Below are positions 25,442 through 35,126 of a stretch of 64,000 nucleotides of DNA, piece after piece; position 1 is the stretch's first letter, and the number at the start of each line of letters is the position of its first letter. Below the pieces are notes generated by a model. It was not told the DNA's origin. It did no database searches and saw only the letters and a program-made list of their open reading frames with translations. The translations under genes were made by a program, and so were the position numbers. Origin of the DNA: Paraburkholderia heleia NBRC 101817 (GTDB taxonomy: Bacteria > Pseudomonadota > Gammaproteobacteria > Burkholderiales > Burkholderiaceae); the NCBI RefSeq assembly GCF_000739775.1, contig NZ_BBJH01000011.1, forward strand, positions 62,001 through 126,000. The letters run 5' to 3'.

Positions 25442-25500
25442 GCCGCGCCTCGCGCGGCACGTTACCCGCGAGCCGGAACGCCTCGAAACCGGCTTCGCGG
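25442..25500 (+). other. Tandem hairpins after the binding-protein gene
   Basis: GCCGCGC/GCGCGGC (25442-25448 and 25452-25458) forms a short stem, followed by a longer imperfect stem (25466-25476 with 25489-25500). Hairpins placed here commonly stabilise the binding-protein mRNA or attenuate read-through. Confidence 0.5.
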
Positions 25501-25533
25501 CTCCCTTTCCAGTCAAAGCGCAAGGAAACCATC

Positions 25534-26562
25534 GTGCGAGCAGCAGTCATGCATCGACCCGGCGATATCCGGATTGAAGAAGTGGAAAAACCCGTCGCGC
25601 GTGAAGGTCACGCTCTGGTGCGCGTGGCGGCGTGCGGCGTTTGCGGGTCGGACATCCCGCGCATGTTGAGCAAGGGCGCGCACGTCATGCCGCTCATCTG
25701 CGGCCACGAATTCTCGGGTTTCGTCGAGGCGCTGGGCGCGGGCGTGAGCGCGCTGGCCGTGGGCGATCTGGTCACGGTGCCGCCGCTCATTCCGTGTCTG
25801 AAATGCGATCAATGCCTGCGCGGGCATCCGTCGCGTTGTCTCGATTACGATTACTTCGGCAGCCGCCGCGACGGCGCTTATGCGGAGTTCGTGAGCGTGC
25901 CGCTCACCAATCTCGTGAAAGTGCCGCAAGGCATGGACCCGACCGCTGCGTCGCTGGTCGATCCCGCCGCCATCGCGATCCACGCGATCTGGCAAGCGGA
26001 GTTCCGCGCGGGTCAAACGGGCGCCGTGGTCGGTTGCGGCCCGATCGGCCTGTTCGCGATTCAGTGGATGAAGCTGATGGGCGCGAAGGACATCGTCGCC
26101 ATCGACATCTCCGAAGAGAAGCTCGAAATGGCGCGCACGGCGGGCGCGACGCACACGCTCCTGAGCGGCCAGCCCGACGGCGCATTGCCGCGCTGCCATC
26201 TCATCATCGAGGCGGCCGGTCATCCGTCGTCGATCAACCAGTCGGTGCAGCTTGCGGTGGCCGGCGGCCATGTGGTGTTCATCGGCATTCCGACCGCGGA
26301 TGTGTCCGTGACAATGAAGACGTTCTCGCATCTGCTGCGTCAGGAAGTGTCGCTGCATGGGGCGTGGAATTCGTTCTCGGCCCCGTTCCCCGGCGACGAA
26401 TGGCGTGCCGCGATCGACAAGCTCAACGACGGCTCGCTGCGCTGGGACTTCATGATTACCCACGACCTGCCGCTCGAATCGCTGCCCGAAATGTTCCAGC
26501 ATTTCGCCGAAAAGAAGGGCGCGGCGAAAGTTGTGTTCCGTCCATCCCGCACTCCTGCGTAA
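25534..26562 (+). CDS. Zinc-dependent polyol/sugar-phosphate dehydrogenase (MDR family)
   Basis: The 342-residue medium-chain dehydrogenase has catalytic-zinc ligands in AACGVCGSD and CGHEFSG, structural-zinc loop CLKCDQCLRGHPSRC, and the NAD-binding GCGPIGLFAIQW. The closest group by motif is galactitol-1-phosphate/sorbitol dehydrogenases. It would interconvert an alcohol and a ketone in the imported sugar or sugar phosphate. GTG start with AAGGAAA upstream. Second gene of the operon. Confidence 0.93.
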   Translation: MRAAVMHRPGDIRIEEVEKPVAREGHALVRVAACGVCGSDIPRMLSKGAHVMPLICGHEFSGFVEALGAGVSALAVGDLVTVPPLIPCLKCDQCLRGHPSRCLDYDYFGSRRDGAYAEFVSVPLTNLVKVPQGMDPTAASLVDPAAIAIHAIWQAEFRAGQTGAVVGCGPIGLFAIQWMKLMGAKDIVAIDISEEKLEMARTAGATHTLLSGQPDGALPRCHLIIEAAGHPSSINQSVQLAVAGGHVVFIGIPTADVSVTMKTFSHLLRQEVSLHGAWNSFSAPFPGDEWRAAIDKLNDGSLRWDFMITHDLPLESLPEMFQHFAEKKGAAKVVFRPSRTPA

Positions 26563-26636
26563 TATGCCAATGACAAACCGCGCATAAGCGGCGCCAACGG
26601 TGTGACCGGCTCGGCCGGGAAACAGGAGGAGACAGG

Positions 26637-28154
26637 ATGTCGTTATTGCTTGGGCTCGATTTCGGCACGGGCGGGGTGCGCGCGGGCTTGTACGACGCCC
26701 GCGCGCACAAGCTGCTGCGCGTGACCGAAGCGCGCTACGCCACGACGTATCCGCGCCCTGGCTGGGCGGAACAGTCGCCGCTCGCGTGGTGGCAGGCGGC
26801 GGGCGAGGCGTGCCGCGAGTTGATGGCGCTCGCGGGCAATCCAGCCATCGCGGGCGTGTGCGTGGCGACCACGTCGTCGACGGTGGTGGCCGCGCAGGAG
26901 GACGGCACGCCGCTGCGTCCCGCGCTGCTGTGGATGGATTGCCGCGCGGGCGAGGAGGCCAACGGCACGCGCGCCGTGCGTCACCCGATGATGAGCGAAG
27001 GCGGCGACGCTGTGGAGTGGCTGGTGCCGAAGGCGATCTGGCTCGCGCGCTATGAACCCGAGGTGTACGCGCGCGCGGCGCGCATCTGCGAAGCCGTCGA
27101 TCTTGTGAATTACTGGCTCACGGGCCGCTGGGTCGCGTCGCAGCTCAACGCGACCTGCAAGTGGAATTACGATTCGGTGAATCAAACCTTTCCGCTCGAT
27201 CTCTACGAGCGGCTGGGCGTGCCCGATCTCGCGCAGAAGCTGCCGCCCGAAGTGGTGCGCGTGGGCGCCCGCGTGGGCACGCTCACGGCGGCGGCGGCCG
27301 CGCATCTGGGCGTGAGCGGCGCGCCCGTGGTCGCACAAGGCGGCATCGACGCGCACATGGCCATGCTGAGCGCCGGCGCGACGCAGCCCGGCGACATGCT
27401 GTTCATCGGCGGCACCTCCATCGTGCAGCTCATGCACATTCCCGAACGCGTGGACGTGCCCGGCATGTGGGGACCCTATCCGAACGCGCTGATCGACGGG
27501 CCGTGGCTGCTCGAAGGCGGGCAGGTGTCGGCGGGCTCGATCCTGCACTGGCTCGCGCACCAGATGTTCGGTCTCGACGACGCCGGTCATCAGGCGCTGA
27601 TCCGCGAAGCCTCGCAGATGGAGCCCGGCGCCACGGGCCTGCTCGTGCTCGATTACTGGATGGGCAATCGCACGCCGTATCGCTCGTCGGAACTGCGCGG
27701 CGCGATTCTCGGCCTCTCGCTCAACCACGACCGCAAGGACGTGTATCGCGCGTCGCTCGAAGCCATCGCGCTCGGCTCGGCGAATGTGCTGCACACGCTG
27801 CGCCAGTCGGGCATCGGCGTGCGGCGCGTGATCGCGGCGGGCGGCTTCCAGAAGAATCCACTCTGGCTGCGCGCCACCATCGACGCGACCGGGGTTCCGT
27901 TCGACGTCGTGGCGCACGACAATCTCACGCTGATCGGCGCAGCGGCTTCGGCTGCGTGCGCCGCAGGCGAATGCGCGCAACTGCGCGAAGCGGTGGAAAG
28001 CTTCGCGGCGCACGGCGAGCGCATGAACCCCGACATGGAAGCGTTCGAGCAATATCAGCGGCTGCTCGAGCGTTATCGCGAGGCGACCGATGCCGTCGGC
28101 CCGATCGTCTCGCGCCGGCCGCTGGAATTCGACTGCATCAGGACGGCTGCATGA
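26637..28154 (+). CDS. FGGY-family carbohydrate kinase
   Basis: The 505-residue kinase has an N-terminal GLDFGTGGVRAGLYD phosphate loop, LLWMDCRAGEE substrate segment, GGIDAHMAMLSAG central motif, and AAGGFQKNPLWLRATIDATGVP near the C-terminus, all typical of xylulose/ribulose-type kinases. It phosphorylates the imported or oxidised sugar in the cytoplasm using ATP. GGAGGAGA lies before the ATG. Its stop overlaps the next start (ATGA), showing tight coupling with the regulator gene. Sugar specificity cannot be read. Confidence 0.94.
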   Translation: MSLLLGLDFGTGGVRAGLYDARAHKLLRVTEARYATTYPRPGWAEQSPLAWWQAAGEACRELMALAGNPAIAGVCVATTSSTVVAAQEDGTPLRPALLWMDCRAGEEANGTRAVRHPMMSEGGDAVEWLVPKAIWLARYEPEVYARAARICEAVDLVNYWLTGRWVASQLNATCKWNYDSVNQTFPLDLYERLGVPDLAQKLPPEVVRVGARVGTLTAAAAAHLGVSGAPVVAQGGIDAHMAMLSAGATQPGDMLFIGGTSIVQLMHIPERVDVPGMWGPYPNALIDGPWLLEGGQVSAGSILHWLAHQMFGLDDAGHQALIREASQMEPGATGLLVLDYWMGNRTPYRSSELRGAILGLSLNHDRKDVYRASLEAIALGSANVLHTLRQSGIGVRRVIAAGGFQKNPLWLRATIDATGVPFDVVAHDNLTLIGAAASAACAAGECAQLREAVESFAAHGERMNPDMEAFEQYQRLLERYREATDAVGPIVSRRPLEFDCIRTAA

Positions 28155-29137
28155 ACCAGGCTTCCAGCAACGACGCCTTGCCCGCGCGCCTCGGCACCGA
28201 CGCCCAGCGCGAGGAACTGATGGCGCAAGTCGCCAAGCTCTATTACGACCTCGAAAAAACCCAGAACGACATCGCGAAGGAAACCGGCCTCACGCGCTGG
28301 CAAGTCGCGCGTCTTTTGCGCGAGGCGCGCGAGGTAGGCATCGTGCGCATCGAGATCATCCCGCGCACGCCGCGCCTGCCGCATCTCGAAGCGCAGTTGC
28401 AGCGCCGCTTCAATCTGCGCGAAGCCATCGTACTCGCCACCAACGGCGACGAAGACGTGCAGCTCAACGTCGTCACGCAGGCGGCGGGACGCTATCTTGC
28501 GGCGTTGCAGGCGCCGCTCGTGGGCGTGTCGTGGGGCCGCACGATGATGAAGATGGCGCAATGGCTGCCGCCGCGCTGGAACGACGGCGTGCACGTGGTG
28601 CTGCTCAACGGCGCGATCAATATCCGCAACGTGGCCGAGCAGACCAATAACGTGGCCGAGCGCTTCGCGCATGCGGGCAACGGTCACGCCACCTTGCTGC
28701 CGGTGCCCGCGATGCTCGGCAGCGAACGCACGCGCGAGGCCATCGAGCAGGACCACATCATCGCCGACGTGCTGCGTCTCGCCGAGGAAACGCCGGTGGC
28801 GTGCTTCAGTCTGGGCGAGCTTTCCGAGCGTTCGGTGCTGGTCGAGTCGGGTTACGTGGATGCCGCGATCATGCGCGATCTCGCGAAACGCGGCGCCGTG
28901 GGCGACATTCTGGGCCGCTTCATCGACGAGCGCGGCGAAATAGTCGCGCCCGAAATCGACAATCGCACCATCGGCCTGCGCCCCGAGAAACTGCGCGACA
29001 AGCCATATGCGATCGGCGTTTGCGTGGGCGCGGGCAAGCATCGCGTGGCGCGTGCGGCGGTGCGCGCGGGCTACGTGAACGTGCTCGCCACCGACGAAGC
29101 CACGGCGAACTTTCTCATGGAGCACGGCGATGAGTGA
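28151..29137 (+). CDS. SorC-family sugar-responsive regulator
   Basis: The 328-residue SorC/DeoR-type protein has an N-terminal HTH (KLYYDLEKTQNDIAKETGLTRWQVARLLREAREVGIVRI, about residues 30-68) and a C-terminal sugar-phosphate-binding domain with GVSWGRTM, DILGRFIDERGEIV and GVCVGAGKHRVARAAVRAG, typical of CggR/SorC effector domains. It overlaps the kinase gene by 4 bases and the ATPase gene by 8. It probably binds the palindrome at 24358 and responds to a phosphorylated intermediate of the pathway. Confidence 0.94.
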   Translation: MNQASSNDALPARLGTDAQREELMAQVAKLYYDLEKTQNDIAKETGLTRWQVARLLREAREVGIVRIEIIPRTPRLPHLEAQLQRRFNLREAIVLATNGDEDVQLNVVTQAAGRYLAALQAPLVGVSWGRTMMKMAQWLPPRWNDGVHVVLLNGAINIRNVAEQTNNVAERFAHAGNGHATLLPVPAMLGSERTREAIEQDHIIADVLRLAEETPVACFSLGELSERSVLVESGYVDAAIMRDLAKRGAVGDILGRFIDERGEIVAPEIDNRTIGLRPEKLRDKPYAIGVCVGAGKHRVARAAVRAGYVNVLATDEATANFLMEHGDE

Positions 29138-30617
29138 TTACGTACTCGATGTGAGCCACGTCGCGAAGCGCTTTCCGCCCAATGTGGCCGCGCTCGTCGA
29201 CGCCTCGCTGCAAGTGCGCCCCGGCGAGGTGCACTGCCTGCTGGGCGCGAACGGCGCAGGCAAGAGCACGCTGCTCAAGATCGTCGCGGGCGTGCATCGT
29301 CCCGACACGGGCACGATGGAAATCGACGGCCGGCGCGTGGATTTGCGCAGCCCGCACGAGGCGAGCGCGAACGGGATCGCCATGATCTACCAGGAACTCG
29401 ACCTGATTGCGCAGATGACGGTCGAGGAAAACCTGCTGCTCGGGCACACGCCGCGCCGCTTCGGCATCGTCTCGCGCAAGAGGCGGCGCGTGCTCGCGGC
29501 GGCCGCGCTCGCTCGCGTGGGCGCCACTTTTCCGCTCACGGCGCGCGTGGAAACGCTGTCCATCGCCAATCAGCAGCTCGCGGCAATCGCGCGCGCGCTC
29601 ACGGCTTCGGCGCGCATCGTCGTAATGGACGAGCCTTCGGCCGCGCTCAACGAAACGGAACTCGAAAAGGTCTTTCAGGTGATCCGCGAAATCACGGCCG
29701 ACGGCGTGGCCGTGCTTTACGTGAGCCATCGCCTGAACGAGATTCGCGAGATCGGCGACCGCGTGACGGTGTTGCGTTCGGGCCGCACGGTGGAAACCTT
29801 CGACGTGGCCGCCGTCGACGAAGCCGCGCTCGTGAGCGCCGTGGTCGGCGACAGTCATGCGCTGCTCGAACGCGGCGAATTCGCGCCGCCCGAAGAAGCG
29901 TTCGCGCTGCGCGTGAAGCGGCTCGACGGTCCTGCCGGCTTGTCGATTCGCGATCTCGAAGTGCGGCGCGGCGAAGTGGTCGGGCTGGCGGGCCTGAACG
30001 GCGCGGGGCGCACGACGCTGCTCAAGGCGCTGTTCGGTGTGACGCGCGCGAGCGGCGACGTGGAGCTGTTCGGCGCGCCGTATCGCCCGCGCCACGCGCA
30101 GGATGCGATCCGGCGCGGCGTGGGACTCGTGCCCGAGAACCGCAAGACCGAGGGGCTGGTGCTCGACGCGCCGATCTATCGCAATGCAACGCTTGCGCGC
30201 ATCCGGCGGCAACGCTGGCTTTCGCACCGGCGCATGAAGGCGCAAACGCAGCCCGTGCTGAAGCAGTTGCAAACGCGCTTCGGGTCGGTTGCGCAACCCG
30301 TGCGCCAGCTTTCGGGCGGCAATCAGCAGAAGGTCGTGGTGGCGAAGTGGATTCTCGACGGCGCGCAGTTGCTGCTGCTCGACGAACCGAGCCGCGGCCT
30401 CGACATCGGCGCAAAAGCGGACCTGTACCGGCTCGCGCGCGGTCTCGCGCAGGAAGGCGCAGCCATTCTCGTGGCCAGCAGCGAACTCGAGGAACTCTAC
30501 GCGAACTGCAACCGCATATGGGTGATTCACGAAGGCAGGAATACCGTCTGTTTCGATCCGGCCGTGGCAACGAGCCGCGAGATCCAGCAGGCGACCATCA
30601 CCGGGAGAAGGGCCTGA
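29130..30617 (+). CDS. Sugar ABC transporter ATPase (RbsA-like, two NBDs)
   Basis: The 495-residue double ATPase has a first half with Walker A GANGAGKST, Walker B IVVMDEPSAAL and a degenerate signature (LSIANQQ), and a second half with GLNGAGRTT, intact signature LSGGNQQK and LLLLDEPSRGLD. A degenerate first signature is usual for this carbohydrate-uptake (CUT2) class. It powers uptake with the permease at 30620 and the binding protein at 24454. Confidence 0.95.
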   Translation: MSDYVLDVSHVAKRFPPNVAALVDASLQVRPGEVHCLLGANGAGKSTLLKIVAGVHRPDTGTMEIDGRRVDLRSPHEASANGIAMIYQELDLIAQMTVEENLLLGHTPRRFGIVSRKRRRVLAAAALARVGATFPLTARVETLSIANQQLAAIARALTASARIVVMDEPSAALNETELEKVFQVIREITADGVAVLYVSHRLNEIREIGDRVTVLRSGRTVETFDVAAVDEAALVSAVVGDSHALLERGEFAPPEEAFALRVKRLDGPAGLSIRDLEVRRGEVVGLAGLNGAGRTTLLKALFGVTRASGDVELFGAPYRPRHAQDAIRRGVGLVPENRKTEGLVLDAPIYRNATLARIRRQRWLSHRRMKAQTQPVLKQLQTRFGSVAQPVRQLSGGNQQKVVVAKWILDGAQLLLLDEPSRGLDIGAKADLYRLARGLAQEGAAILVASSELEELYANCNRIWVIHEGRNTVCFDPAVATSREIQQATITGRRA

Positions 30618-30619
30618 AC

Positions 30620-31645
30620 ATGGATACGACTTCGAAGGACATCATGCCGCCGGGCGGCGAGTCGCAGCGCAGCATCGGCACGCGCACGCTGATCGACTGG
30701 GCGCTGCGCTACAACTTCATCCTCATCTTTCTGCTTGCGGTAGGCATCGCCACGTCGCTGTCGAGCGACTTTCTCACCTTCGGCAACATCGCCAATCTGT
30801 TCCAGCAGGCGGCGGTGGTGGGCATCGTCGCGGTGGGCATGACGTTCGTGATTCTCACCGCGAACATCGACCTTTCGGTGGGCAGCCTTTCGGCGTTCGC
30901 AGGCATTGTCGTGGCCGTGCTGCTGCAAGGCGGCATGTCGCCGTGGCTCGCGGTGCCCATCTCGCTCGGCCTCGGTCTCGCGGCGGGCGCGCTGATGGGC
31001 GGCATCGCCGTGTATGGCAAGGTGCCCAGCTTCATCATCACGCTCGCGGGTCTGGTTTCGTTTCGCGGCGCGACGTTCCTGCTTTCCGACGGCTCGCCGA
31101 TCGGCGGCTTGCCCGAAGGCTTCAGCGCGATCGGCTCGGCCATGGTGCCGCTCGTTCCCGGCACGACGCTCATGTTTCCGGTGATGGGTCTGCTGTTCAT
31201 CGGCGTGGCGATCGTCGGCGGACTCGTGCTGCGCTACACCGTGTTCGGCGAATACGTGCTGGCGACAGGCGGCAACGTGGAAGCCGCGCGGCTCTCGGGC
31301 GTGCCGGTGCGCGCCGTGTCGATCGCCGTGTTCGCCATCTCCGGCTTGCTCGCGGCGTTCGGCGGCATCCTGCTCACCTCGCGCCTGCACATCGGCCAGC
31401 CGACATCGGCGCAAGGCATGGAGCTCGACGCCATCGCCGCCGTGGTGCTGGGCGGCACGAGCCTCTTCGGCGGCCGCGGCGGCATGCTCGGCACGGCGGT
31501 GGCCGTGATGCTGCTGCAAGTGCTGCGCAACATCTTCAATCTGGTGGGACTCGGCTCGTTCTATCAGATGACCATCACCGGCGTGATTATCGTGCTCGCC
31601 ATTTTGCTCAACCGACTCATCGACCATTACGCGGGGCGCACATGA
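30620..31645 (+). CDS. Sugar ABC transporter permease (RbsC-like)
   Basis: The 341-residue CUT2 permease has about 8-10 membrane helices, with ILTANIDLSVGSLSAFAG and AVVLGGTSLFGGRGGMLGTAVAV, both family hallmarks. The ATG lies 2 bases after the ATPase stop, and its own stop overlaps the DeoC-like gene start (ATGA). Inner membrane. Confidence 0.95.
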   Translation: MDTTSKDIMPPGGESQRSIGTRTLIDWALRYNFILIFLLAVGIATSLSSDFLTFGNIANLFQQAAVVGIVAVGMTFVILTANIDLSVGSLSAFAGIVVAVLLQGGMSPWLAVPISLGLGLAAGALMGGIAVYGKVPSFIITLAGLVSFRGATFLLSDGSPIGGLPEGFSAIGSAMVPLVPGTTLMFPVMGLLFIGVAIVGGLVLRYTVFGEYVLATGGNVEAARLSGVPVRAVSIAVFAISGLLAAFGGILLTSRLHIGQPTSAQGMELDAIAAVVLGGTSLFGGRGGMLGTAVAVMLLQVLRNIFNLVGLGSFYQMTITGVIIVLAILLNRLIDHYAGRT

Positions 31646-32679
31646 CCGCCAGAGATCGCATGGATCGCCGACGCGCCCCGGCGCCGACGCCTTCCGCTTC
31701 CATCGACATTGTATCGGACCACGAATTACATCCGCCGCGCAACGCGGGCATGCCGCTCGCGCTCGACGCAGTGCTGCTGCCGCAGGTGAACGCGCCTGCC
31801 GCGCAGCGCCGCAGCGACTCGCTCGGCGCGCGCCGCTCGGTCAAGAAAGTGTGGCAGGCCGCGTGGCAGGTGAGGGCGATTCAATGCATCGACCTCACGA
31901 CGCTCGCCGGCGACGACACGCCGGGCCGCGTGCGCCGCTTGTGCGCGAAAGCGCGCCGCCCGTTGCGCGACGACATCGTGAGCGCGCTCGGTCTCGAAGA
32001 CGCGCCGCCCACGACAGGCGCCGTTTGCGTTTATCCGACCATGGTGCGCACAGCCGTGCAGGCGCTCGAAGGTTCGGGCATTCCGGTCGCATCGGTGGCG
32101 ACGGGTTTTCCGGCGGGGCTCACACCGCTCAAGCAGCGTCTCGAGGAAATTCGCTATGCCGTGAGCGAAGGTGCGCGCGAGATCGATATCGTCATCACGC
32201 GCGAATACGTGTTGCTGCAAAACTGGAGCGCGCTTTACGACGAAGTGCGCCAGATGCGCGAAGCGTGCGGCGAGGCGCATCTGAAGGCGATTCTCGCTAC
32301 CGGCGACCTGAAGACGCTGCGCAACGTGTACCGCGCGAGCATGGTCGCGATGATGGCGGGCGCCGATTTCATCAAGACTTCCACGGGCAAGGAAGATGTG
32401 AACGCCACGCTGCCCGTCAGCCTCGTGATGTGCCGCGCGATTCGAGACTACGAAGCGCTCGCCGGCTGCAGGGTGGGATTCAAACCGGCGGGCGGCTTGC
32501 GCACCGCGAAGGAAGCCGTGAACTGGCTCGTGCTCATGAAGGAGGAACTGGGCCATGCATGGCTCGACCCGGCGTTATTCCGTATCGGCGCAAGCTCGTT
32601 GCTCGCCGATCTCGAACGCCAGCTCGAACATTTCGTGACCGGACATTATTCGGCGCTGCATCGGCACAGCATGGCCTGA
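31642..32679 (+). CDS. DeoC-like class I aldolase with N-terminal extension
   Basis: The protein has 345 residues, against about 220-260 for E. coli-type deoxyribose-phosphate aldolase; the extra ~80 residues are N-terminal and of no known domain. The core has CIDLTTLAGDDT, AVCVYPTMV, KAILATGDL, the Schiff-base lysine in ADFIKTSTGK, and GFKPAGGLRT. It would cleave a deoxy-sugar phosphate or a related compound to an aldehyde and a phosphorylated triose/tetrose. Placed directly before an aldehyde dehydrogenase, it suggests that the released aldehyde is oxidised. The in-frame start at 31642 overlaps the permease stop, which supports the long form. Confidence 0.9.
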   Translation: MTARDRMDRRRAPAPTPSASIDIVSDHELHPPRNAGMPLALDAVLLPQVNAPAAQRRSDSLGARRSVKKVWQAAWQVRAIQCIDLTTLAGDDTPGRVRRLCAKARRPLRDDIVSALGLEDAPPTTGAVCVYPTMVRTAVQALEGSGIPVASVATGFPAGLTPLKQRLEEIRYAVSEGAREIDIVITREYVLLQNWSALYDEVRQMREACGEAHLKAILATGDLKTLRNVYRASMVAMMAGADFIKTSTGKEDVNATLPVSLVMCRAIRDYEALAGCRVGFKPAGGLRTAKEAVNWLVLMKEELGHAWLDPALFRIGASSLLADLERQLEHFVTGHYSALHRHSMA

Positions 32680-32723
32680 CGCACCACTCTCGCGCATTGC
32701 TCAAGTCTTGACAGGACATCTTC

Positions 32724-35126
32724 ATGAATCATTCATCAGCTATCCTAAAGGATATTTTGGCCACCATGGATTACGGTCCTGCGCCGGAAAGCGCCGATAT
32801 CGTCCTCGCCTGGCTCGACCGGCATGAGCGGCGCTTCCCGCACTTCATCGACGGCGGGTTTGCCGCGCCCGCACAAGAGGCATGGTTCGAAGTGCGCAAT
32901 CCCGCCGACGAAACGCTGCTCGCTCACGTGGCGCAAGGCAGCGCCGCCGACGTGGACGCCGCCGTGAGCGCCGCCCGCCGCGCGTTCGCTGGCTGGTCCG
33001 CGACGCCGGGCCACGAACGCGCGCGCCTGCTTTACGCGATTGCGCGCCACGTGCAGAAGCACGCGCGCTTTCTCGCCGTGCTGGAAACGCTCGACAACGG
33101 CAAGCCGATTCGCGAGTCGCGCGATATCGACGTGCCGCTCGTCGCGCGCCACTTCTATCACCACGCGGGCTGGGCGGAATTGCTCGCGAGCGAGTTCCCG
33201 CGCCACGAGGCACTGGGCGTGTGCGGGCAAATCATTCCGTGGAATTTTCCGCTGCTGATGCTCGCATGGAAGATCGCGCCCGCGCTTGCGGCGGGCAACA
33301 CCGTGGTGCTCAAACCGGCCGAATTCACGCCGCTCACGGCGCTTGCGTTCGCGGAGATTTGCCGCGAAGTGGGCGTGCCGCCGGGCGTCGTCAACGTGGT
33401 GACGGGAGACGGCGAAACGGGCGCCGCGCTCGTGCAGCACGCCGATATCGACAAGATCGCGTTCACGGGTTCCACGGAAGTGGGCCGCGCGATTCGCCGC
33501 GCGACGGCGGGCACGGGCAAGAAGCTCTCGCTCGAACTGGGCGGCAAGTCGCCGTTCGTCGTGTTCGAGGACGCCGATCTGGACGCGGCCGTGGAAGGCG
33601 TGGTGGACTCGGTCTGGTTCAACCAGGGCCAGGTGTGCTGCGCAGGCTCGCGCATTCTCGTGCAGGAAGGCGTGGCGCAGGCATTCCACCACAAGCTCAG
33701 GACGCGCATGGGCAGCCTGCGCGTGGGCGATCCGCTCGACAAATCGACGGATATCGGCGCGATTGTCGCGCGCGTGCAACTCGAACGCATCGGCTCGCTC
33801 GTGGAGCGCGGCATTGCGGAAGGCGCAAGCTGCTATCAGGCGCCGTACGCCGCGCGCGAAACCGGCTTCTTCTATCCGCCGACTCTCGTCACCGAGGTGG
33901 AAACGTCGTCGGTGCTCGTGCGCGAGGAGATCTTCGGGCCGGTGGTGACATCGAGCACGTTTCGGACCTCTGAAGAAGCCGTGGCGCTCGCCAACGACAC
34001 GCGTTACGGGCTCGCGGCTTCGGTGTGGTCCGAGAACATGACGCGTGCGCTGGCCGTGGCCGCCGCCGCGAAAGCGGGCGTGGTGTGGGTCAACAGCGCG
34101 AATCAGTTCGACGCGGCGGCGGGCTTCGGCGGCTATCGCGAGAGCGGTTACGGCCGCGAGGGTGGGCGCGAAGGCATGCTCGAATATCTCGTGGAAAAGG
34201 CTTCGCGCGGCGCGCGGGCCAACGCCGCTACCATACCGATGCCTGCGTTGATACCCACACCCGTGCCCGAGGCCCCGTTCGCGGGCGATGGCGTCGATCG
34301 CACGGCCAAACTGTATATCGGCGGCAAGCAGACGCGTCCCGATTCGGGCTACAGCTACGCCGTGCGCGACGCGCAAGGCAAGACGCTCGGCTTCGCCCCG
34401 CTCGGCGGCCGCAAGGACGTACGCAACGCCGTGGAAGCGGCGCGCAAGGCCGGTGCGTGGTCCTCGATGACGGGACATGCGCGCGCCCAGGTCGTCTACT
34501 ATCTGGCGGAAAATCTCGCGGCCCGCAAGGATGCATTCACGTCGCTGCTGGCCGCGCACACGTCTTGCAGTGCCGGCGATGCCGCCACCGAAGTCGAGCG
34601 CAGCGTGCGCGCGCTGTTCCGCTATGCCGCGCTTGCCGATAAAGTCGATGGCCGTGTGCATTCCACCGTCACGCGCAACGTCACGCTCGCGATGAACGAG
34701 CCGTGGGGCGTGATTGGCATCGTCTGCCCGGATGCCGCGCCGCTCGCCGGATTGATCGCGCTGATTGCGCCCGCCATCGCACTCGGCAATCGCGTGGTGG
34801 CGGTGACCTCGCGCGCGCATCCGCTCGTCGCCGCCGACGTGTATGCGTGGCTCGAAACGAGCGATGTGCCGGGCGGCGTCGTCAATCTGGTCAGCGGGCC
34901 GGCGCCCGAACTCACGCGCGCGCTCGCGGGCCATCAGGACGTGGATGCGCTCTGGTATGCGGGCGAGGCGGCCGGGCTCGCGGCGGCGGAGGCGGAATCG
35001 GCGGGCAATCTCAAGCCGGTGTGGGCGAGCGCATTCGACGCCGCGCAGGACGTGTCGACGGCCAGCGAGGAATTTGCGCGGCGCGCGTTGCAGGTGAAAA
35101 ACATCTGGGTGCCGTATGGCGATTGA
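32724..35126 (+). CDS. Two-domain aldehyde dehydrogenase of the ALDH16 type
   Basis: The 800-residue protein is about twice a normal ALDH. The N-terminal domain (about 40-490) is complete: PWNFPLLMLAWK, FTGSTEVGRAI, general base Glu271 in ELGGKSP and catalytic Cys305 in NQGQVCCAGSR. The C-terminal domain (about 510-800) has an ALDH-like start (AKLYIGGKQTR), an RKDVRNAVEAARKAG helix and EPWGVIGIVCPDAAPLAGL, but no active-site Cys or Glu motif, so it is probably non-catalytic. This matches the bacterial ALDH16 layout, in which the second domain stabilises the dimer. It would oxidise an aldehyde from the DeoC-like reaction with NAD(P). It overlaps the HAD gene by 11 bases. Confidence 0.93.
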   Translation: MNHSSAILKDILATMDYGPAPESADIVLAWLDRHERRFPHFIDGGFAAPAQEAWFEVRNPADETLLAHVAQGSAADVDAAVSAARRAFAGWSATPGHERARLLYAIARHVQKHARFLAVLETLDNGKPIRESRDIDVPLVARHFYHHAGWAELLASEFPRHEALGVCGQIIPWNFPLLMLAWKIAPALAAGNTVVLKPAEFTPLTALAFAEICREVGVPPGVVNVVTGDGETGAALVQHADIDKIAFTGSTEVGRAIRRATAGTGKKLSLELGGKSPFVVFEDADLDAAVEGVVDSVWFNQGQVCCAGSRILVQEGVAQAFHHKLRTRMGSLRVGDPLDKSTDIGAIVARVQLERIGSLVERGIAEGASCYQAPYAARETGFFYPPTLVTEVETSSVLVREEIFGPVVTSSTFRTSEEAVALANDTRYGLAASVWSENMTRALAVAAAAKAGVVWVNSANQFDAAAGFGGYRESGYGREGGREGMLEYLVEKASRGARANAATIPMPALIPTPVPEAPFAGDGVDRTAKLYIGGKQTRPDSGYSYAVRDAQGKTLGFAPLGGRKDVRNAVEAARKAGAWSSMTGHARAQVVYYLAENLAARKDAFTSLLAAHTSCSAGDAATEVERSVRALFRYAALADKVDGRVHSTVTRNVTLAMNEPWGVIGIVCPDAAPLAGLIALIAPAIALGNRVVAVTSRAHPLVAADVYAWLETSDVPGGVVNLVSGPAPELTRALAGHQDVDALWYAGEAAGLAAAEAESAGNLKPVWASAFDAAQDVSTASEEFARRALQVKNIWVPYGD

